A stretch of 64,000 nucleotides of DNA from NCBI RefSeq assembly GCF_963082655.1, contig NC_081553.1, forward strand, positions 228,866,482-228,930,481. Direction: 5' to 3'. The notes below the pieces were generated by a model. It was given only the letters and a program-made list of their open reading frames with translations. It did no database searches and was not told the origin of the DNA. Position 1 is the first letter of the stretch. Each line of letters opens with the position of its first letter. The position numbers were made by a program, and so were the translations under genes. This stretch comes from Stomoxys calcitrans (lineage: Eukaryota; Arthropoda; Insecta; Diptera; Muscidae). Shown piece by piece: positions 46,321 to 58,950 of this stretch.

Positions 46321-47215
46321 CGACTTTGGCTTAGTCGCAAAAAAATTTCGAAGAGCCTAACATAACTCACGGTCCCATATTTCGGCGACATCGTACAGTA
46401 AATACGCCTTTTATGGGCCCAAAACTTTAAATCGAGAGATCGGTCTATATGGCAGCTATATATCTAAATCTCAACCGATCTGGGCCAAATTAAAGAAGAA
46501 TATCGAAGGGCCTAAGCAACTCACTGTCCTATATTACGGCGACATCGGACAATAAATGCGCCTTTTATTGGGCCAAGACTTTAAATCGAGATATCGGTCT
46601 ATATGGTAGCTATATCCTAATCTGGACCGATTTTGGTTTAGTTGCAGAAAAATGTCAAGGAGCAGATTGCAGAAGTATGTCGAGGGGCTTAACTTAACTC
46701 ACTGTCCCAAATTTCGGCGACATCGAACAATAAATGCACCTTTTATGGGACTAAAACCTTAAATCGAGAGGTTGGTCTATATGGCAGCTATATCCAAATC
46801 TGGACCGATCCGAGCCAAATTAAAGAAGAATGACGAATTTTGGCAAAATCGGACAGTAAATCGGTCTATATGGCAGCAAAGCCAAATCTGAACCGATCTG
46901 TGCCATATTGCAGAAGTATGTCGAAGGGCTTAACTTAGCTCACTGTCCCAAATTTCGGCGACATAGAAAAATAAATGCACCTTTGATGGGACTAAAACCT
47001 TAAATCGACTGATCGGTCTATATGGCAGATATATCCAAATCTGGACCGATCTGAGCCAAATTGAAGAAAATTGACGAATTTTGGCAAAATTCTGAACTGT
47101 CCCGAATTTTGGCAAAATTAGACAAAAAATGCACCTTTTATGGGCGCAAGACCTTAAATCGAGAGATCGGTCTATATGGCAGCTATATCCAAATCTGGCG
47201 GTCCGGTTAGACTAA
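46321..47215 (-). mobile_element. mini-me/DINE-like element, subfamily B, body only
   Basis: Five or so units ('ttatgggcccaaaacttt', 'aaatctggaccgat'). Two neighbouring units share a deletion joining 'gaagaatgacgaattttggc'. It is cut at 47215 by a retrotransposon fragment. Confidence 0.8.
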
Positions 47216-47740
47216 CACAAAATATGTGCAGTCAGGCGGCGCGGAAGGTTCTGCCGTCAGGTCATGTAAGGTTGAAACCGGTCAGAGAATGCAAAGAGCT
47301 TCTTCGAAGTATGGGGAAGTTGTCAGGCTCTGTTGGCTCCCGGTCCATCAAGGTGTGGCGGGAAATGGAACGGCCGACAAGCTGGCAAGAAATGGAGCGC
47401 ATATTGGTGTAGATCGAGCTACGGAATTAGTGAGCCCTCCCCTTTCTGGTAGGGTGGTTGCCTTATACGAGTGAAACGAGGTGTGGTGCTGTGGGTTACA
47501 GCGTTACAAAGGCCCTGTGGCCGAGTATTTCGGGAAGTAGGACGTTGCTTATCCTGGGGCTGACGAAGCATTACTTAGAATTGCTGGTCGGAGCCCTGAC
47601 TGGTTGGACGCAGAGCGAGGTAGACTTCTATTGGATGTGTGATGGCAAAGAGGAGTTGGAGACGATCGTGCACCTTTTGTGTCATTGCCCCGCAATTGCT
47701 AGGAGAATACAGGCGGTCATGGATGAACACTAGGGTCGGC
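47216..47740 (+). mobile_element. non-LTR retrotransposon RNase H and C-terminal end
   Basis: LCWLPVHQGVAGNGTADKLA (about 47322-47380) is the last RNase H block, with His replaced in the usual GHSG (VHQG) and the Asp of AD kept. After a frame change near 47470 come LTKHYLELLVGALTG (about 47550-47595) and a C-terminal zinc-knuckle-like stretch, MCDGKEELETIVHLLCHCPA (about 47635-47695). More GC-rich than its surroundings, so probably younger than the other LINE pieces. Confidence 0.8.
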
Positions 47741-48883
47741 CAATTTACAAGAGCAAAAAGCCGAACATACCGAACTGTTATTAAAATGGTAATCTACGAC
47801 ACATTTTAAAAATTTTACCCCAAAAAACCTTGGGTCTGAAATCAAAATTGATCTTGCGATGTTAAAAGACGAAATTTGGTTTTTGGTCCTATCTTTATCA
47901 AAATTCTGATTTTGTCATAAAAACCGAGAACTCGATTTTAATTTTGGACCCATGTTTTTTTGAAAAACTTCCTACAATTTGTCGTAGATTTTGATATTAA
48001 AAACCGCTAAAAATTGGGCCTCCCTTGTGAATACCTCATTCCGTGCCTAAATTCCCCCCAGTCACTGAGTCCTTTTATCATTCTGTAGTTTTGCTGCTAG
48101 TCGCGTGCCCTTTAACCTAATGTAACCCCTGTCTTTATTTGAAAAATAGATTCAAAGAATTTGTGATTTGAGATCTAAGATTGGGGATATATAAGATTCA
48201 GCCCAGATGAACTTAAAGCGAATTTCCTATACGAAAGTGAGTCTTTTTTGTTTCTTTTTCAAAAATTGTCGAAATTCAAAAAATTTGCCATTCTCTTCTT
48301 CCTCGATTGCCTCATACATAAAGAATGTATAGCCTACATTGTATTATACCTCAGGAAGTTATGCCGAAGACGTACATTTACATTCATACACTTGACCACT
48401 TTTGGTGTTCGCCTGGCTTTAGTTTTATTCTCTGGCTTTCTTTGCTCATTCTTGTTGCTTTTTTGTTTTGTTTTTTTCAGTACTCTGGGCCAAGTTGTTG
48501 TATGGATTTCGTTAAAAGTTTATGTTCTGCTAAATTTGGCCAGGGAGTTGGTGTTTTGTTGGAGAGAATATTTCTTGTTAGTTAGTCCCAGGAAAAAAGG
48601 GTACCAAAGGCCTTAAGCTTATAATTAATTGCATGTTTGGTCGAGACGAAGTAATCCTTGGAACCCCACTACAAAGATGGATAGGAACGAGCCAAAAATC
48701 CAAAGGACATATAAAGCACTGTAAGGAAAACTATCAACCCTTGTATGGTGATACCCCCGGCCCTCAATAATACAGTTAGCATGCAGTAAGGGAAACACTA
48801 TCAACACCAGAAATCTTACAGCACAGAGGCAGTAACACCCCCAACCTCAGCCTCACAGGACCAAGTAAATCTATTGAGTGTTG

Positions 48884-48914
<31 letters not shown>

Positions 48915-49467
48915 AGTGAGTGAACATTTGAATGTAAAAGTGTGTTGCCATTAAAGTGTTGCTAAAAAGGAAACGGCCATGTTTTCTTACGACACACAAT
49001 ATTGTTGTGGGCGAGGGTGGCACACCAGCATGAGGTTTTCCATTTCACAATGGGGAATAGATGAATTTGATGCTGTCGTTGTTGTTGCTGTTGCTATTGT
49101 TGTTTTGTTGGCAGTTGAATTTCTTGTTATACAGACCAATTTAAGTTTAAAAACTCGAAATTTTTTATGGCCTCTATATATATTGGCATAAGAAAGTTAT
49201 GCTGAGTTAAGTTGGATGGTTTGTAACTGCTGGGCAAAAAGTACAGCCGGCAACAAAAAGCCTCCTTTTATGAGGGTATGAGTAGAATGACCATCAAAGG
49301 GGGGGCTCTAGTCATTTTGTCATTTCATTAGATCGGAATTTTAATTACTAGAGTCCGAATTTTTATGCAAATTCGAAATTTGTCCATCTATTATTTGGCA
49401 AATGCGTTGGTATATTGCATATTTACAAGGGGAATTGAAGTGTCCAAGTTAATGTAAGCTTACAAAA
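47741..49467. other. mostly single-copy block
   Basis: 48170-48225 is a worn palindromic-end piece of a mini-me element ('ttggggatatataagattca'). There is a (TG)n at 48881-48911 and a GTT run near 49075-49110. Frames of 86-122 codons at 48248-48616 are hydrophobic and low in complexity, with no known domain. Confidence 0.4.
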
Positions 49468-50291
49468 AACAAGTAAGAGCGTGCTAAGTTCTTCCGGGCT
49501 GAATCTTATGTACCCTGCACCATGGATAGCATTTGTCGAGTTCTTTGCGAGGTATCTCTTTTTAGGCAAACAAGGAATAAGAACTGTTATGCTATTGGAG
49601 CTATATCAATTTGTAGTCCTATTCGGACCATAAATGAACTGAGTGTTGGAGAACATAGTAAAAGTCATTGTGTAAAATTTCAGCCAAGAAACAATTTTGC
49701 CGTTTAGGGGCTCAAGAAGCAACAGGGGGAGATCGGTTTATATGGGAGTTGTATCAAGCTATAGATCGATCAAGATCCCAGATCAGTTTATATGGCAGCT
49801 ATATCAGGTTATGTACCGATTTGCACCATACTAAGCACATAGAATTCATAACAAAACACCATGTGCAAATTTTCAGTCAAATCGGACGAGAATTGCGCCC
49901 TCTAGAGGCTCAAGAAGTCAAGACCCACGATCGGTTTATATGGCAGCTATATCAAAACATCGACCGATTTGGCCCATTTACAATCCCAATTGACCTACAC
50001 TAATAAAAAGTATTATTGCAAAATTTCAAGCTCCTAGCTCTACTCCTTCGAAAGTTAGAGTGCTTTCGACAGACAGACGGACGAACGGACGGTCAGACGG
50101 ACGGACATGGCTAGTTCGACTAAAAATGACATGACGATCAAGAATAAATATACTTTATGGGGTCTTAGACGCATATTTCAAGGTGTTACAAACAGAATAA
50201 TGAAATAAGTATACCCCAATCCTATGGTGGAGGGTATAACAAACAGATTGACGAAATTAGTATACCCCCATCCTATGGTGGAGGGTATAAA
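49468..50291 (-). mobile_element. mini-me/DINE-like element, subfamily A, with doubled outer end
   Basis: Palindromic end is worn ('gttcttccgggctgaatctt'). A Kozak-like ATG at 49522 opens 61 codons. The GTCY run is at 50075-50107. The outer end 'cctatggtggagggtata' occurs twice, at 50220-50238 and 50272-50290. Confidence 0.88.
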
Positions 50292-51614
50292 AATAAACCA
50301 ATCTGAACCATATACGACACGGATGTCGAAAAGCCTAATATATATCACTGTGTCAAATTTCAGTGAAAAAGTATTATAAATGGGACTTTTATGGGCCCAA
50401 AACCTTGAATCGAGAGATCGGACTATATGTCAGCTATATCCAAATTGATCGATTTGAGCCAAATTGAGAAGGATGTCGAAGGGCCTAACTTACCTCACTG
50501 TCCCAAATTACGGCGACATCGGACAATAAATGCGACTTTGATAGGCCCAAAACTTTAAATCGAGAGATTGGTCTACAGCTATATTCAAATCTGGACCGAT
50601 CTAGACCAAATTTAAGAAGTATATCAAAGGGCCTAACAAAACTCACTGTCCCAAATTTCGGCGACATCAACCAATAAATGCGACTTTGATAGGCCCAAAA
50701 CTTTAAATCGAGATATCGGTCTATATGACAGATATATCCAAATCTGGACCGATTTGGGCCAAGTTGCAGAAAATATGTCGAAGAGGCTAACACAACTCAC
50801 GTCCCAAATTTCGGCGAAATCGGACAATAAATGCTCATTTTATGGGCCCAAGACCTTAACGCAACTCACTGTCTCGGACAATAAATGCGTCTTTTATAGG
50901 CCCAAAACCTTAAATCGAGAGATCGGTCTATATGACAGCTATATCCAAATCCGAACCGATCTCGACCAAATTAAAGAAGGATGTCGAGGGGCTTAACTTA
51001 ACTCACTGCCCCAAATCTCAGCAAAACGGAAAACAAATGTGGCTTTTATGGTCCTAAGACCCTAAATCGGTGAATCGGTCTATATGGCAACTATATCCAA
51101 ATCTGGACCGATCTGGACCAAATTGAAGAAGGATGTCGAAGGGCCTAGCACAACTCACTGTCCCAAATTTCAGCAAAATCTGATAATAAATGGGGCTTTT
51201 ATGGACCTAAGATCCTAAATTGGCTGATCGGTTTATATGGCAGCTATATCCAAATCCGGACCGAGTTGAGCCAAATTGAAGAAGGATGTTGAAGCGCCTA
51301 ACACCACTCACTGTCTCAAATTTCAGCAAAATCGGATAATAAATGTGGCTTTTATGGGCCTAAGACCCTAAATCGACGGATCGGTCTATATGGGGGCTAT
51401 ATGAAGATATAGTCCGATATAGCCCATCTTTGAACTTAACCTGCCCATGGGTAAAAAAGAATCTGTGCAAAGTTTCAGCTCAAAACATCTATTTTTAAAG
51501 ACTGTGCCGTGATTTTAACATACAGACGGACGGACGGACATGTCTAGATTGTCTTAGATTTTTACGCTGATCAAGAATGAATATACCCTCATCCTTCGGT
51601 GGTGGGTATAAAAA
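50292..51614 (-). mobile_element. mini-me/DINE-like element, subfamily B
   Basis: Seven or so units in minus orientation, GTCY 'acggacggacggacatgtct' at about 51525-51544, end 'cttcggtggtgggtataaaa'. The palindromic end is absent and it abuts the preceding A element. Confidence 0.85.
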
Positions 51615-52719
51615 TTGTGCGAAAAATGTGTGGTGTTCTGATTACTCCAGCTCATTAAAGGCATATTGTTTTGGATGGTACGTTGAAGTTTGAAAATTTG
51701 TTTTGCACAAAAACATTTGATACCGATGCTTAATGCTTTCATATGCAGATGTTATTGATGTCAATATTTTGATTTTATAGGATAGTAAGTACACTCAAGT
51801 TAATGGGTATTCACAGCTCGATCTGGCCAAATATACAACAATTTTTGTTAATTATTATAATTCCCCTTAGTAGCTCATATTAACTTCTGCATTGCTTATT
51901 CAACTCTTGCCTATGGTTTTTCATCTCTCCATAATTTTAAATTTTATATGAATCGTATTTTGTCTTAAATATAACCCATCTTGGGGTAGGAGTATTAAAC
52001 TCGTATTCCAAGGATCCCAAAATATGGTTATTCATAATTTGTTCCTTTTGGTTTTTGTTGCTGTTTACTTTTATTTGCCTTTCATCATTTGTTACTTTTT
52101 TGTTGTGTGTGTGTGAGTGTTTTGCTGCTAGACATCATTACAGTTTGTGCTCTGTTTTGTTTCATGCCGTTTGTTGGGACATTGATTTTTTAGCTGCCTT
52201 TCACTTTGGCCAAAGCAACGATGACCAATTTGGTTTTAGCGGCAAAGGGGGGAAGTGAGTCGTTTGGTCATCGCCACCAGTAGAAATAGCAGTTGGGGGT
52301 GTCAGTTGTGAGGTTTTGTTATTTTATGTTGTGGTTTTATGGTTTAAAAATGTTATTAAAATTGATGAATACGCTAATTTATAAAATAAATTGTTAAGAT
52401 TTAAATACACAAAAGGAAAGTTGTAGGCAAAAAAAAGGGTTTTTGTATGAAAGCCAATGGACAACAGTTTCGCTTCCTTGTATATGAGGATACAAAGAAA
52501 CTATAATGAATATTAATTACAACTTAAGTTAGTTAGAGTTTTTAAAGCCTCTTTTGCATTAGATAATGGATGGAGAATGAAGAAGTGGGAGAATGTATTA
52601 CCATAATATACATAGAAAGCATTAAAAAAATTAAATTATTGAAAAGCCTAATGAAGAAGTGACATTAAGTGCTGATTGTCTGACTATTTGAGTTGGGAGA
52701 ATGTAAATTAACTTCATTG
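51615..52719. other. AT-rich single-copy block
   Basis: GT-rich stretch near 52100-52118. No gene recognised. Confidence 0.4.
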
Positions 52720-54218
52720 TTATACACACCACCGAAGGACAGGGTTATATCCATTTTGCCATTCCGTTTGCAACGCATCGAAATACCCATTTCCGACCCT
52801 AAAGGGTATATATATTCTTGATCAGCGTAAAAATCTAAGAAGATCTAGCCATATCCGTCCGTGTGGCTGTTGAAATCACGCTGTAGTCTTTAAAAATAAA
52901 GATATTGTGCTCAAATTTTGCAGAAATTCGTTTTTTGTCCGTAAGCAGGTAAAGATCGAAGATGGGCTATATCGAACTATATCTTGATATAGCCCCCATA
53001 TAGACCGATCCGTCGATTTAGGGTCTAAGGCCCATAAAAGCCCCATTTATTATCCGATTTTCTGAAATTTGGGACAGTGAGTTGTGTTGGACAGAATGAA
53101 TCTTTATCAAAATTCTCTTTTAATTCGGCTCAGATCGTGCCGGATTTGGATATAGCTGCCATATAGATCGATCCGCCGATTTATGGTCTTAGGTCCATAA
53201 AAAGCGCATTAATTGTCCGAATTCGCCGAAACTTGGTATAGCGAGTTGTGTTAGGCCCTCTGACATCTTTCTTCAATTTGGCTCAGATCGGTCCAGATTT
53301 GAATATAGCTACCATATAGACCGATCTCTCGATTTAAGGTTTTTGGCCCATAAAAGGCGCATTTATTGTCCGATGTCCTCGACATACTTCTACAATATGG
53401 TACAGATCGGTCCTGATTTGGATATAGCTGCCATATTGAGCGATCTCTCTATTTAAGGTTTTGGACCCATAAAAGGCGCATTTATTCTCCGGTTTAGCCG
53501 AAACTTCGGACAGTTAGTTGTGTTAGGCCCTTCGACATTCTTCTTCGATTTGGCCCAGATCGGTTCATATTTGGATATAGCTGCCATATAGACCGATCCG
53601 CCGATTTAGGGTCCATAAAAAGCGCATTTATTGTCCGATTTTGCCAAAATTTGGGACAGTGAGTTGTGTTAGGCCCTTCGGCATCCTTCTTTAATTTGGC
53701 TCAGATCTGTCTAGATTTGGATATAGCTTCCATATAGACCGATCTCTCGATTTAAGGATTTCGGCCCGTAAAAGGCGCATTTATTGTCCGATTTCGTCGA
53801 AACTTGGGACAGTGAGTTGTGTAAGGCTCTTTGAAATTTTTTGCAATTTGGCCAAAATCGCTTCAGATTTGCATATAGCTGCCATATAGACAAATATCTC
53901 GAATTAAAATCTTGACCCCATATAAGGCGCATTTATAAATCGATTTCACTGAAATTTGACACAGTGATTTATGTTAGGATTTTCGACATCCGTGTCGCAG
54001 TTTTATTTTTAGATATATCTACTAAAAAGACCAATATTTTGGTGTACACAATTGAACAATGATTTGTATTTATTAGTATTTGGTCCAAATCGGCTGCTAT
54101 GGGGCATAAGGTACGAATTTTTCACCGGATTTTGATGAAAGGTGGTTTACATATATACCCGAGGTGATGGGTATCCAAAAGTTGGCCCGGCCGAACATAA
54201 CGCCCTTTTACTTGTTTT
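52720..54218 (+). mobile_element. mini-me/DINE-like element, subfamily B, complete
   Basis: Head 'ttatacacaccaccgaagga', end 'ggcccggccgaacataacgc'. Unit starts at 53149, 53301, 53421, 53574, 53720 and 53871 give spacings 152, 120, 153, 146 and 151, the short one from a deletion. Best full-length B copy. Confidence 0.9.
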
Positions 54219-54504
54219 GTGATACTTGTTCGTTTTGATAAAGATGCGAATCAAATATTTCTCACAGCCCAATATTAAGGACGGGGTTTACTGTATATCC
54301 TTAGTGAGAATAAAATCTAAAATAGATGAATACTTAGGCGGCAGGAGCCGATATGTTGCTAGCCAAGCCATATGTGCTCGGAGACAAAAATCCTATAAAA
54401 CGTACTCAACAGTTTTTTAAAAGGATCCGGCTATAAGAATATATGGCCAAAAATTGGAATCTTAGCTTATAGTGCCCTATATAAAAGAAGGATATGTATA
54501 GAAT

Positions 54505-55218
54505 ACCAATCTCGTCATTCCGCTTGATAAATGGGAATTTTAGCTTATTTAAAAGAAATAAATGTATAGGATACCAAATATACTATAAAGTATACGAGTA
54601 TACATGCTTGGTCGTATTGACATTGTAAACCGATCTACCCATGTCGGGCGTCCGTCTGTCCATCCGTCTTTTTGTGGAAATTACGAGCGAATGCATTAAG
54701 CCAGTCGCTTCAAATTTGGCCCAAATACTTGTCTTTGAGGTAGGTCATTGGAGATTGCGGTTCAGATTTGGATATAGCTCCCATACAAAGTGGTGCTTCG
54801 ATTTGACTTCTTAACCCCCTAAAGGCCTCTATTTTTGTGCGGTTTGACTAAATTTTTGCACGGAATGTTTTGTTTTGACTTTCCATATTCGTCGTATGGT
54901 GTTGTACAAATCGGTGTATAATCGGATTAGCACAATTATAAACCGATCCCCCAAAATTGATATCTTTAGCCCCAAGAAGCTACAATAGTTATCCGATTGG
55001 TCTGAAGTTTTACAAATGGTGTTCTGTTGCGACTTCCGACGATCGTACGATGGATGGTTTTAGTCGGTTAATCGATACCACTCTCCCGATTTAAGCCCTT
55101 AGAAGCCGTAATTGTTATCCAATTTGGTTGACATATTTTTCTTAGTGTTCTGTTACGACTTCCTACAACTATGTGCGTTGTTATACTTACTTTAGCTTGA
55201 TATATCCTACATATAGAC
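54505..55218 (+). mobile_element. mini-me/DINE-like element, subfamily A, worn
   Basis: GTCY 'gtccgtctgtccatccgtct' at 54650-54669, then three units. The far end is replaced by a MITE at 55219. Confidence 0.75.
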
Positions 55219-55333
55219 TAGAGCTGGCAAAATATCGATGTAACTATCGATATTTAAATTTTTGACTGAATAGCGATTGATATTTTTCCGATGGATACTA
55301 TCGCAAAAGTTAAATTTTTTGCAAAACTAAACA
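55219..55333. mobile_element. hAT-type MITE, one end only
   Basis: Begins TAGAGCTGGCAAAATATCGA and matches 45926-46108. The far end is missing where the next mini-me element starts. Confidence 0.75.
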
Positions 55334-56331
55334 AAAACAAGTAAAAGCGTGCTAAGTTCGGTCGGACCGAATCTTATATACCCTCCACCATGGATCGCAT
55401 TTGTCGAGTTCTTTTCCCGGCATCTCTTCTTAGGCAAAAAAAAAAGATAAAAGAAAAAATTTGCTCTGCTATTAGAGCGATATCAAGAGATGAACCACAT
55501 TTAAATTATATGTTGGAGACCTGTGTAAAATGTCAGCCAATTCGAATAAGAATTGCGCCCTTTGTGGGCTCAAGAAGTAAAATAGAGAGATCGATTAATA
55601 TGGGAGCTGTATCAGGCTGTAGACCGATTCTGAACATAATAAACACGTATATTGATGGTCATGAGGATCCGTCGTACAAAATTTCAAGCAAATCGGATAA
55701 TTTTTGCGACCTCTAGAGGCTCAAGAAGTCAAGATTTCAGATCGGTTTATATAGCTACCATATATCAGGTTATGAACCTATTTGAACCTTATTTAGCACA
55801 GTTGTTGAACAATAAAATACGTCATGCAAAATTTCAGCCAAATCGAATAGGAATTGCGTCCTCTAGAGGCTCAAGAAGTCAAGACCCCAAATCGGTTTAT
55901 ATGGCAGCTATATCAGGTTATGAACCGATTTGAACCATTCTTAGCACAGTTGTTGGAAGTCATAACAAAACACGTCATGCAATATTTCAGCCAAATTGGA
56001 TGGGAATTGCTCCCTGTAGAGGCTCAAGAAATCAAGACCCCAGAGCGGTTTATATGGCAGCTATATCAAAACATGGATCGTTATGGCCCATTTACAATCC
56101 CAACCGACCTACACTAATAAGAAGCATTTGTGCAAAATTTCAAGCGGCTTGCTTTACTCTTTTGAAAGCTAACGTGCTTTCGACATACAGACGGACGAAC
56201 ATGGCTAAATCGACATAAAATATCAGGACGATCGAGATATATATACTCTATGGGGTCTCAGACGAATATTTCGAGTAGTTACAAACAGAATGGCGAAATT
56301 AATTTACCCCATCCTATGGTGGAGGGTATAA
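55334..56331 (-). mobile_element. mini-me/DINE-like element, subfamily A, complete
   Basis: Palindrome 'ttcggtcggaccgaa' (55358-55372), TATATA, Kozak-like ATG at 55390 opening 108 codons, four units and the end 'cctatggtggagggtata'. GTCY is reduced to 'acggacgaac'. Confidence 0.9.
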
Positions 56332-56364
56332 TAAGCAACCCGACACTGAATATATACTTTAAGA

Positions 56365-56945
56365 TGCATTGCGCCTATAGAGGGCGCATCCGATCATCAT
56401 CCGATTAGTCTTAAATTTTGTACAATGATTTGTCTCATGACTTCCAACTGACTTATTAACTTTGGTTTTATTTGGTCTGTGCATTGATTTTGCTTTTACA
56501 TAAATCGATCTCCTGATTGTTATACGCTTTAACTATGACTCAACAAATCAAGTCGGGAGATCGGTTTGTATGGAAGCTAGCTATGTTAGGTTATAGATTG
56601 AGACCATATTGACACAGTTGTTGGAAGTCATAACAGAGCACTTCATGCAATATTTTAGCCAAATGGGGAGATCTGTTTATATACGTAGAACAGTTAATGG
56701 AAATCATAACAGAACACTATGAGCAAAATTTCAGCCAAATCGGACAAAAATTGTGGCTTGTAAGGGTTCAAAAAGTTAAATCAGGAGATCGGTTTATATG
56801 GGAGCTATATCCAAATATGAACCGATATGACCCATTTGCAATCCCCAACGGCCTACATCATTATTAAGTATCTGTGCAAAATTTCAAGCGGCTAGCTTGA
56901 GCGGAGCGGGCCCGGTTCGGCTAGTTTTATATATAAGATAATTTA
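56365..56945. mobile_element. mini-me/DINE-like body pieces in two orientations
   Basis: 56365-56530 is plus orientation and 56535-56945 minus ('gtcgggagatcggtttgtat', 'aatttcagccaaatcggaca'). Confidence 0.65.
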
Positions 56946-58170
56946 TTACTAAGGACGTTAGTGGAATGACAAATGACAGAGCTAGATTTTTTTTTGTTTA
57001 ATTCATATTTTCATGCGTTTCCCAAATGTTTGCTTTGTACTCATAATCCATGTATTATGAAGCAGACTTTCCTAATTCTTGTTTCTTACAAATTTCTTTT
57101 TGTAAGACAGCCTGGATGACACTTCGGAAATTGAAGAATCTGTAAAAAATTATTTACCAGACAGTATTTGGTAAATAAAGAAGGAAAACCATTAAAAGGA
57201 GAAAATGAAAAATAACAGAAAAATAACCAAATATGTCTGCAAAGGACATTTTGTGTTGAAATATTTACGAGCTTAAATTGACTTTGGATGTGTACACAGA
57301 ACTAACAAAAGAATTTTAGAGCATTTCTTGTCTTTGTCTGAAGTGCTGGCATCTGAAAAGCATTTTAAACAGGAAATGATATCATTCATGTATTGTAGTT
57401 AATTTTCAAAGTATTGTAAGTTCTGGTAAAAATAAAACCTATGTGAGGTTCGCCACAGATAAGTCTTTTCAAAAGTTGCTATCTTATAATTTAAAGGGAA
57501 TAAAAATACTTTTCTTTTTTCATAACAAAAACTTAGATTTTTTTGGATCATCTGTATTCTTTTGTTTGCTTCCATATGCATAAAGAGTTAGTGCTAGGGT
57601 ATGCATATTTATATCGCCTTCAGATTGAAATGCTGTCTAGACCACTCTGAGTTCATGTCTTAGTTGTCTTATTGTCCTTTGTTCAACTTAAACTGCAACT
57701 CAAATCGTCTATGTCTATGTCTTTTCTTTATTTCTTTTATATATTTTCCTTTTATCAAAATTGAAGTGCTTCGATGAACTAAGAATTTTTATCTTTGATT
57801 CTTTTTTGTATTAAGATTATGTCTGCTTGTTGTTGGACCATGTCATGTATATACATATAAGTCAAATAAGCCAAAGCATTGCTTATTCTGGCATGTATGT
57901 GATAAAAGATGTATCGATATTTATGTCCTTCCAAATGGAATGAATCATTGCCAAGAAATGTATATTGTAGGATAATGTTGTTGGGATAATATTGGGTTGC
58001 CCAAAAAGTAATTGCGGATATTTTTGGTAATAATTTTTGAATTCCTAATATTATAAGCATTCATTAACCATCTTTTTCGATGTTTAGGAATATACAAACG
58101 TTTCACAAATGGCGGTGGATATACAAAGTTCAATAATAATCATTATTTCAACTTTGAAATGAAGATTTAA
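56946..58170. other. AT-rich single-copy block with a possible mariner end
   Basis: 'ttgggttgcccaaaaagtaa' at 57992-58011 looks like the terminal repeat of a common insect mariner group. No transposase or opposite end was found within the window. Confidence 0.4.
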
Positions 58171-58640
58171 ACAAGTAAAATTGTGCTTAGATCGGCCTCA
58201 CCGAATCTTGGAAATCCGCCACCATGGATTCTGCAAAAAATTTGCACAACTCCTCATAGTTGAAGACATATGTGTCTATTATGAGCCAAATAATCACCAA
58301 TTGAGCATCTAGAGGTCGTAGAAGACTAATCGGGTGATCGGTTTATATGGGAGTTATATCAGATTATAGACCGATTTGGTCCGTACTTGGCACAGTTGGC
58401 ACAAGAAAATACTCCGTGCAAAATTTCAACCAAATCGGAACACAATTGCAACTTCTATCGGCTCAAGGTATCATATTGGGAGATTGGGTAATATGGGAGC
58501 TATATTAGGTTTTAGACCGATTTGAACCGTAGTTGACATGGTTGTTGAAAGTCATAACAAAGCAAAATTTCAGTCAAAACGGATAGCATTTGCGGATTTT
58601 AGGGGTTCAAGATATTAAATTTGGAAATTGGTTTATATGG
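58171..58640 (-). mobile_element. mini-me/DINE-like element, subfamily A
   Basis: Worn palindromic end ('agatcggcctcaccgaatct'), 'cgccaccatggattctgc' as in the element at 5609, three units, then a break at 58641. Confidence 0.8.
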
Positions 58641-58950
58641 GGCCAGGGACGTAGCCAGGGGGAACAAAATTGGAAACATTTTTTTTATAGACAGAACTTC
58701 AATAGTTTTTTTTTCTAAATGATAATGAAATTTTTTTGCTCGGGCCCGTGCCCCAGAATTTTTATAACAATTTTTAAAGACAACATAATAATGAAAATTT
58801 TTGCTATACACATAATTTTAATGAATTTTTTCTGAAAACAGAAAAGAATCGGATTTTATCTTGAGACAAAATTTCGATAAAATTATTTCTAACGACAATA
58901 TTTAAATTAAACATTTTTTTTCTAGAGAAAAAATTTTAGTGAAAAATTTT
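58641..58950. mobile_element. possible non-autonomous DNA element
   Basis: 'ccagggacgtagccaggggg' at its left end and 'cgggcccgtgcccc' inside resemble a widespread MITE style in animals. No matching right end or target duplication found. Confidence 0.3.

Noticed and set aside
48248..48616. 122-codon hydrophobic frame as a membrane protein
   Set aside because: Phe/Leu-rich reading of T-rich single-copy sequence, overlapping another frame of the same kind; no domain recognised.
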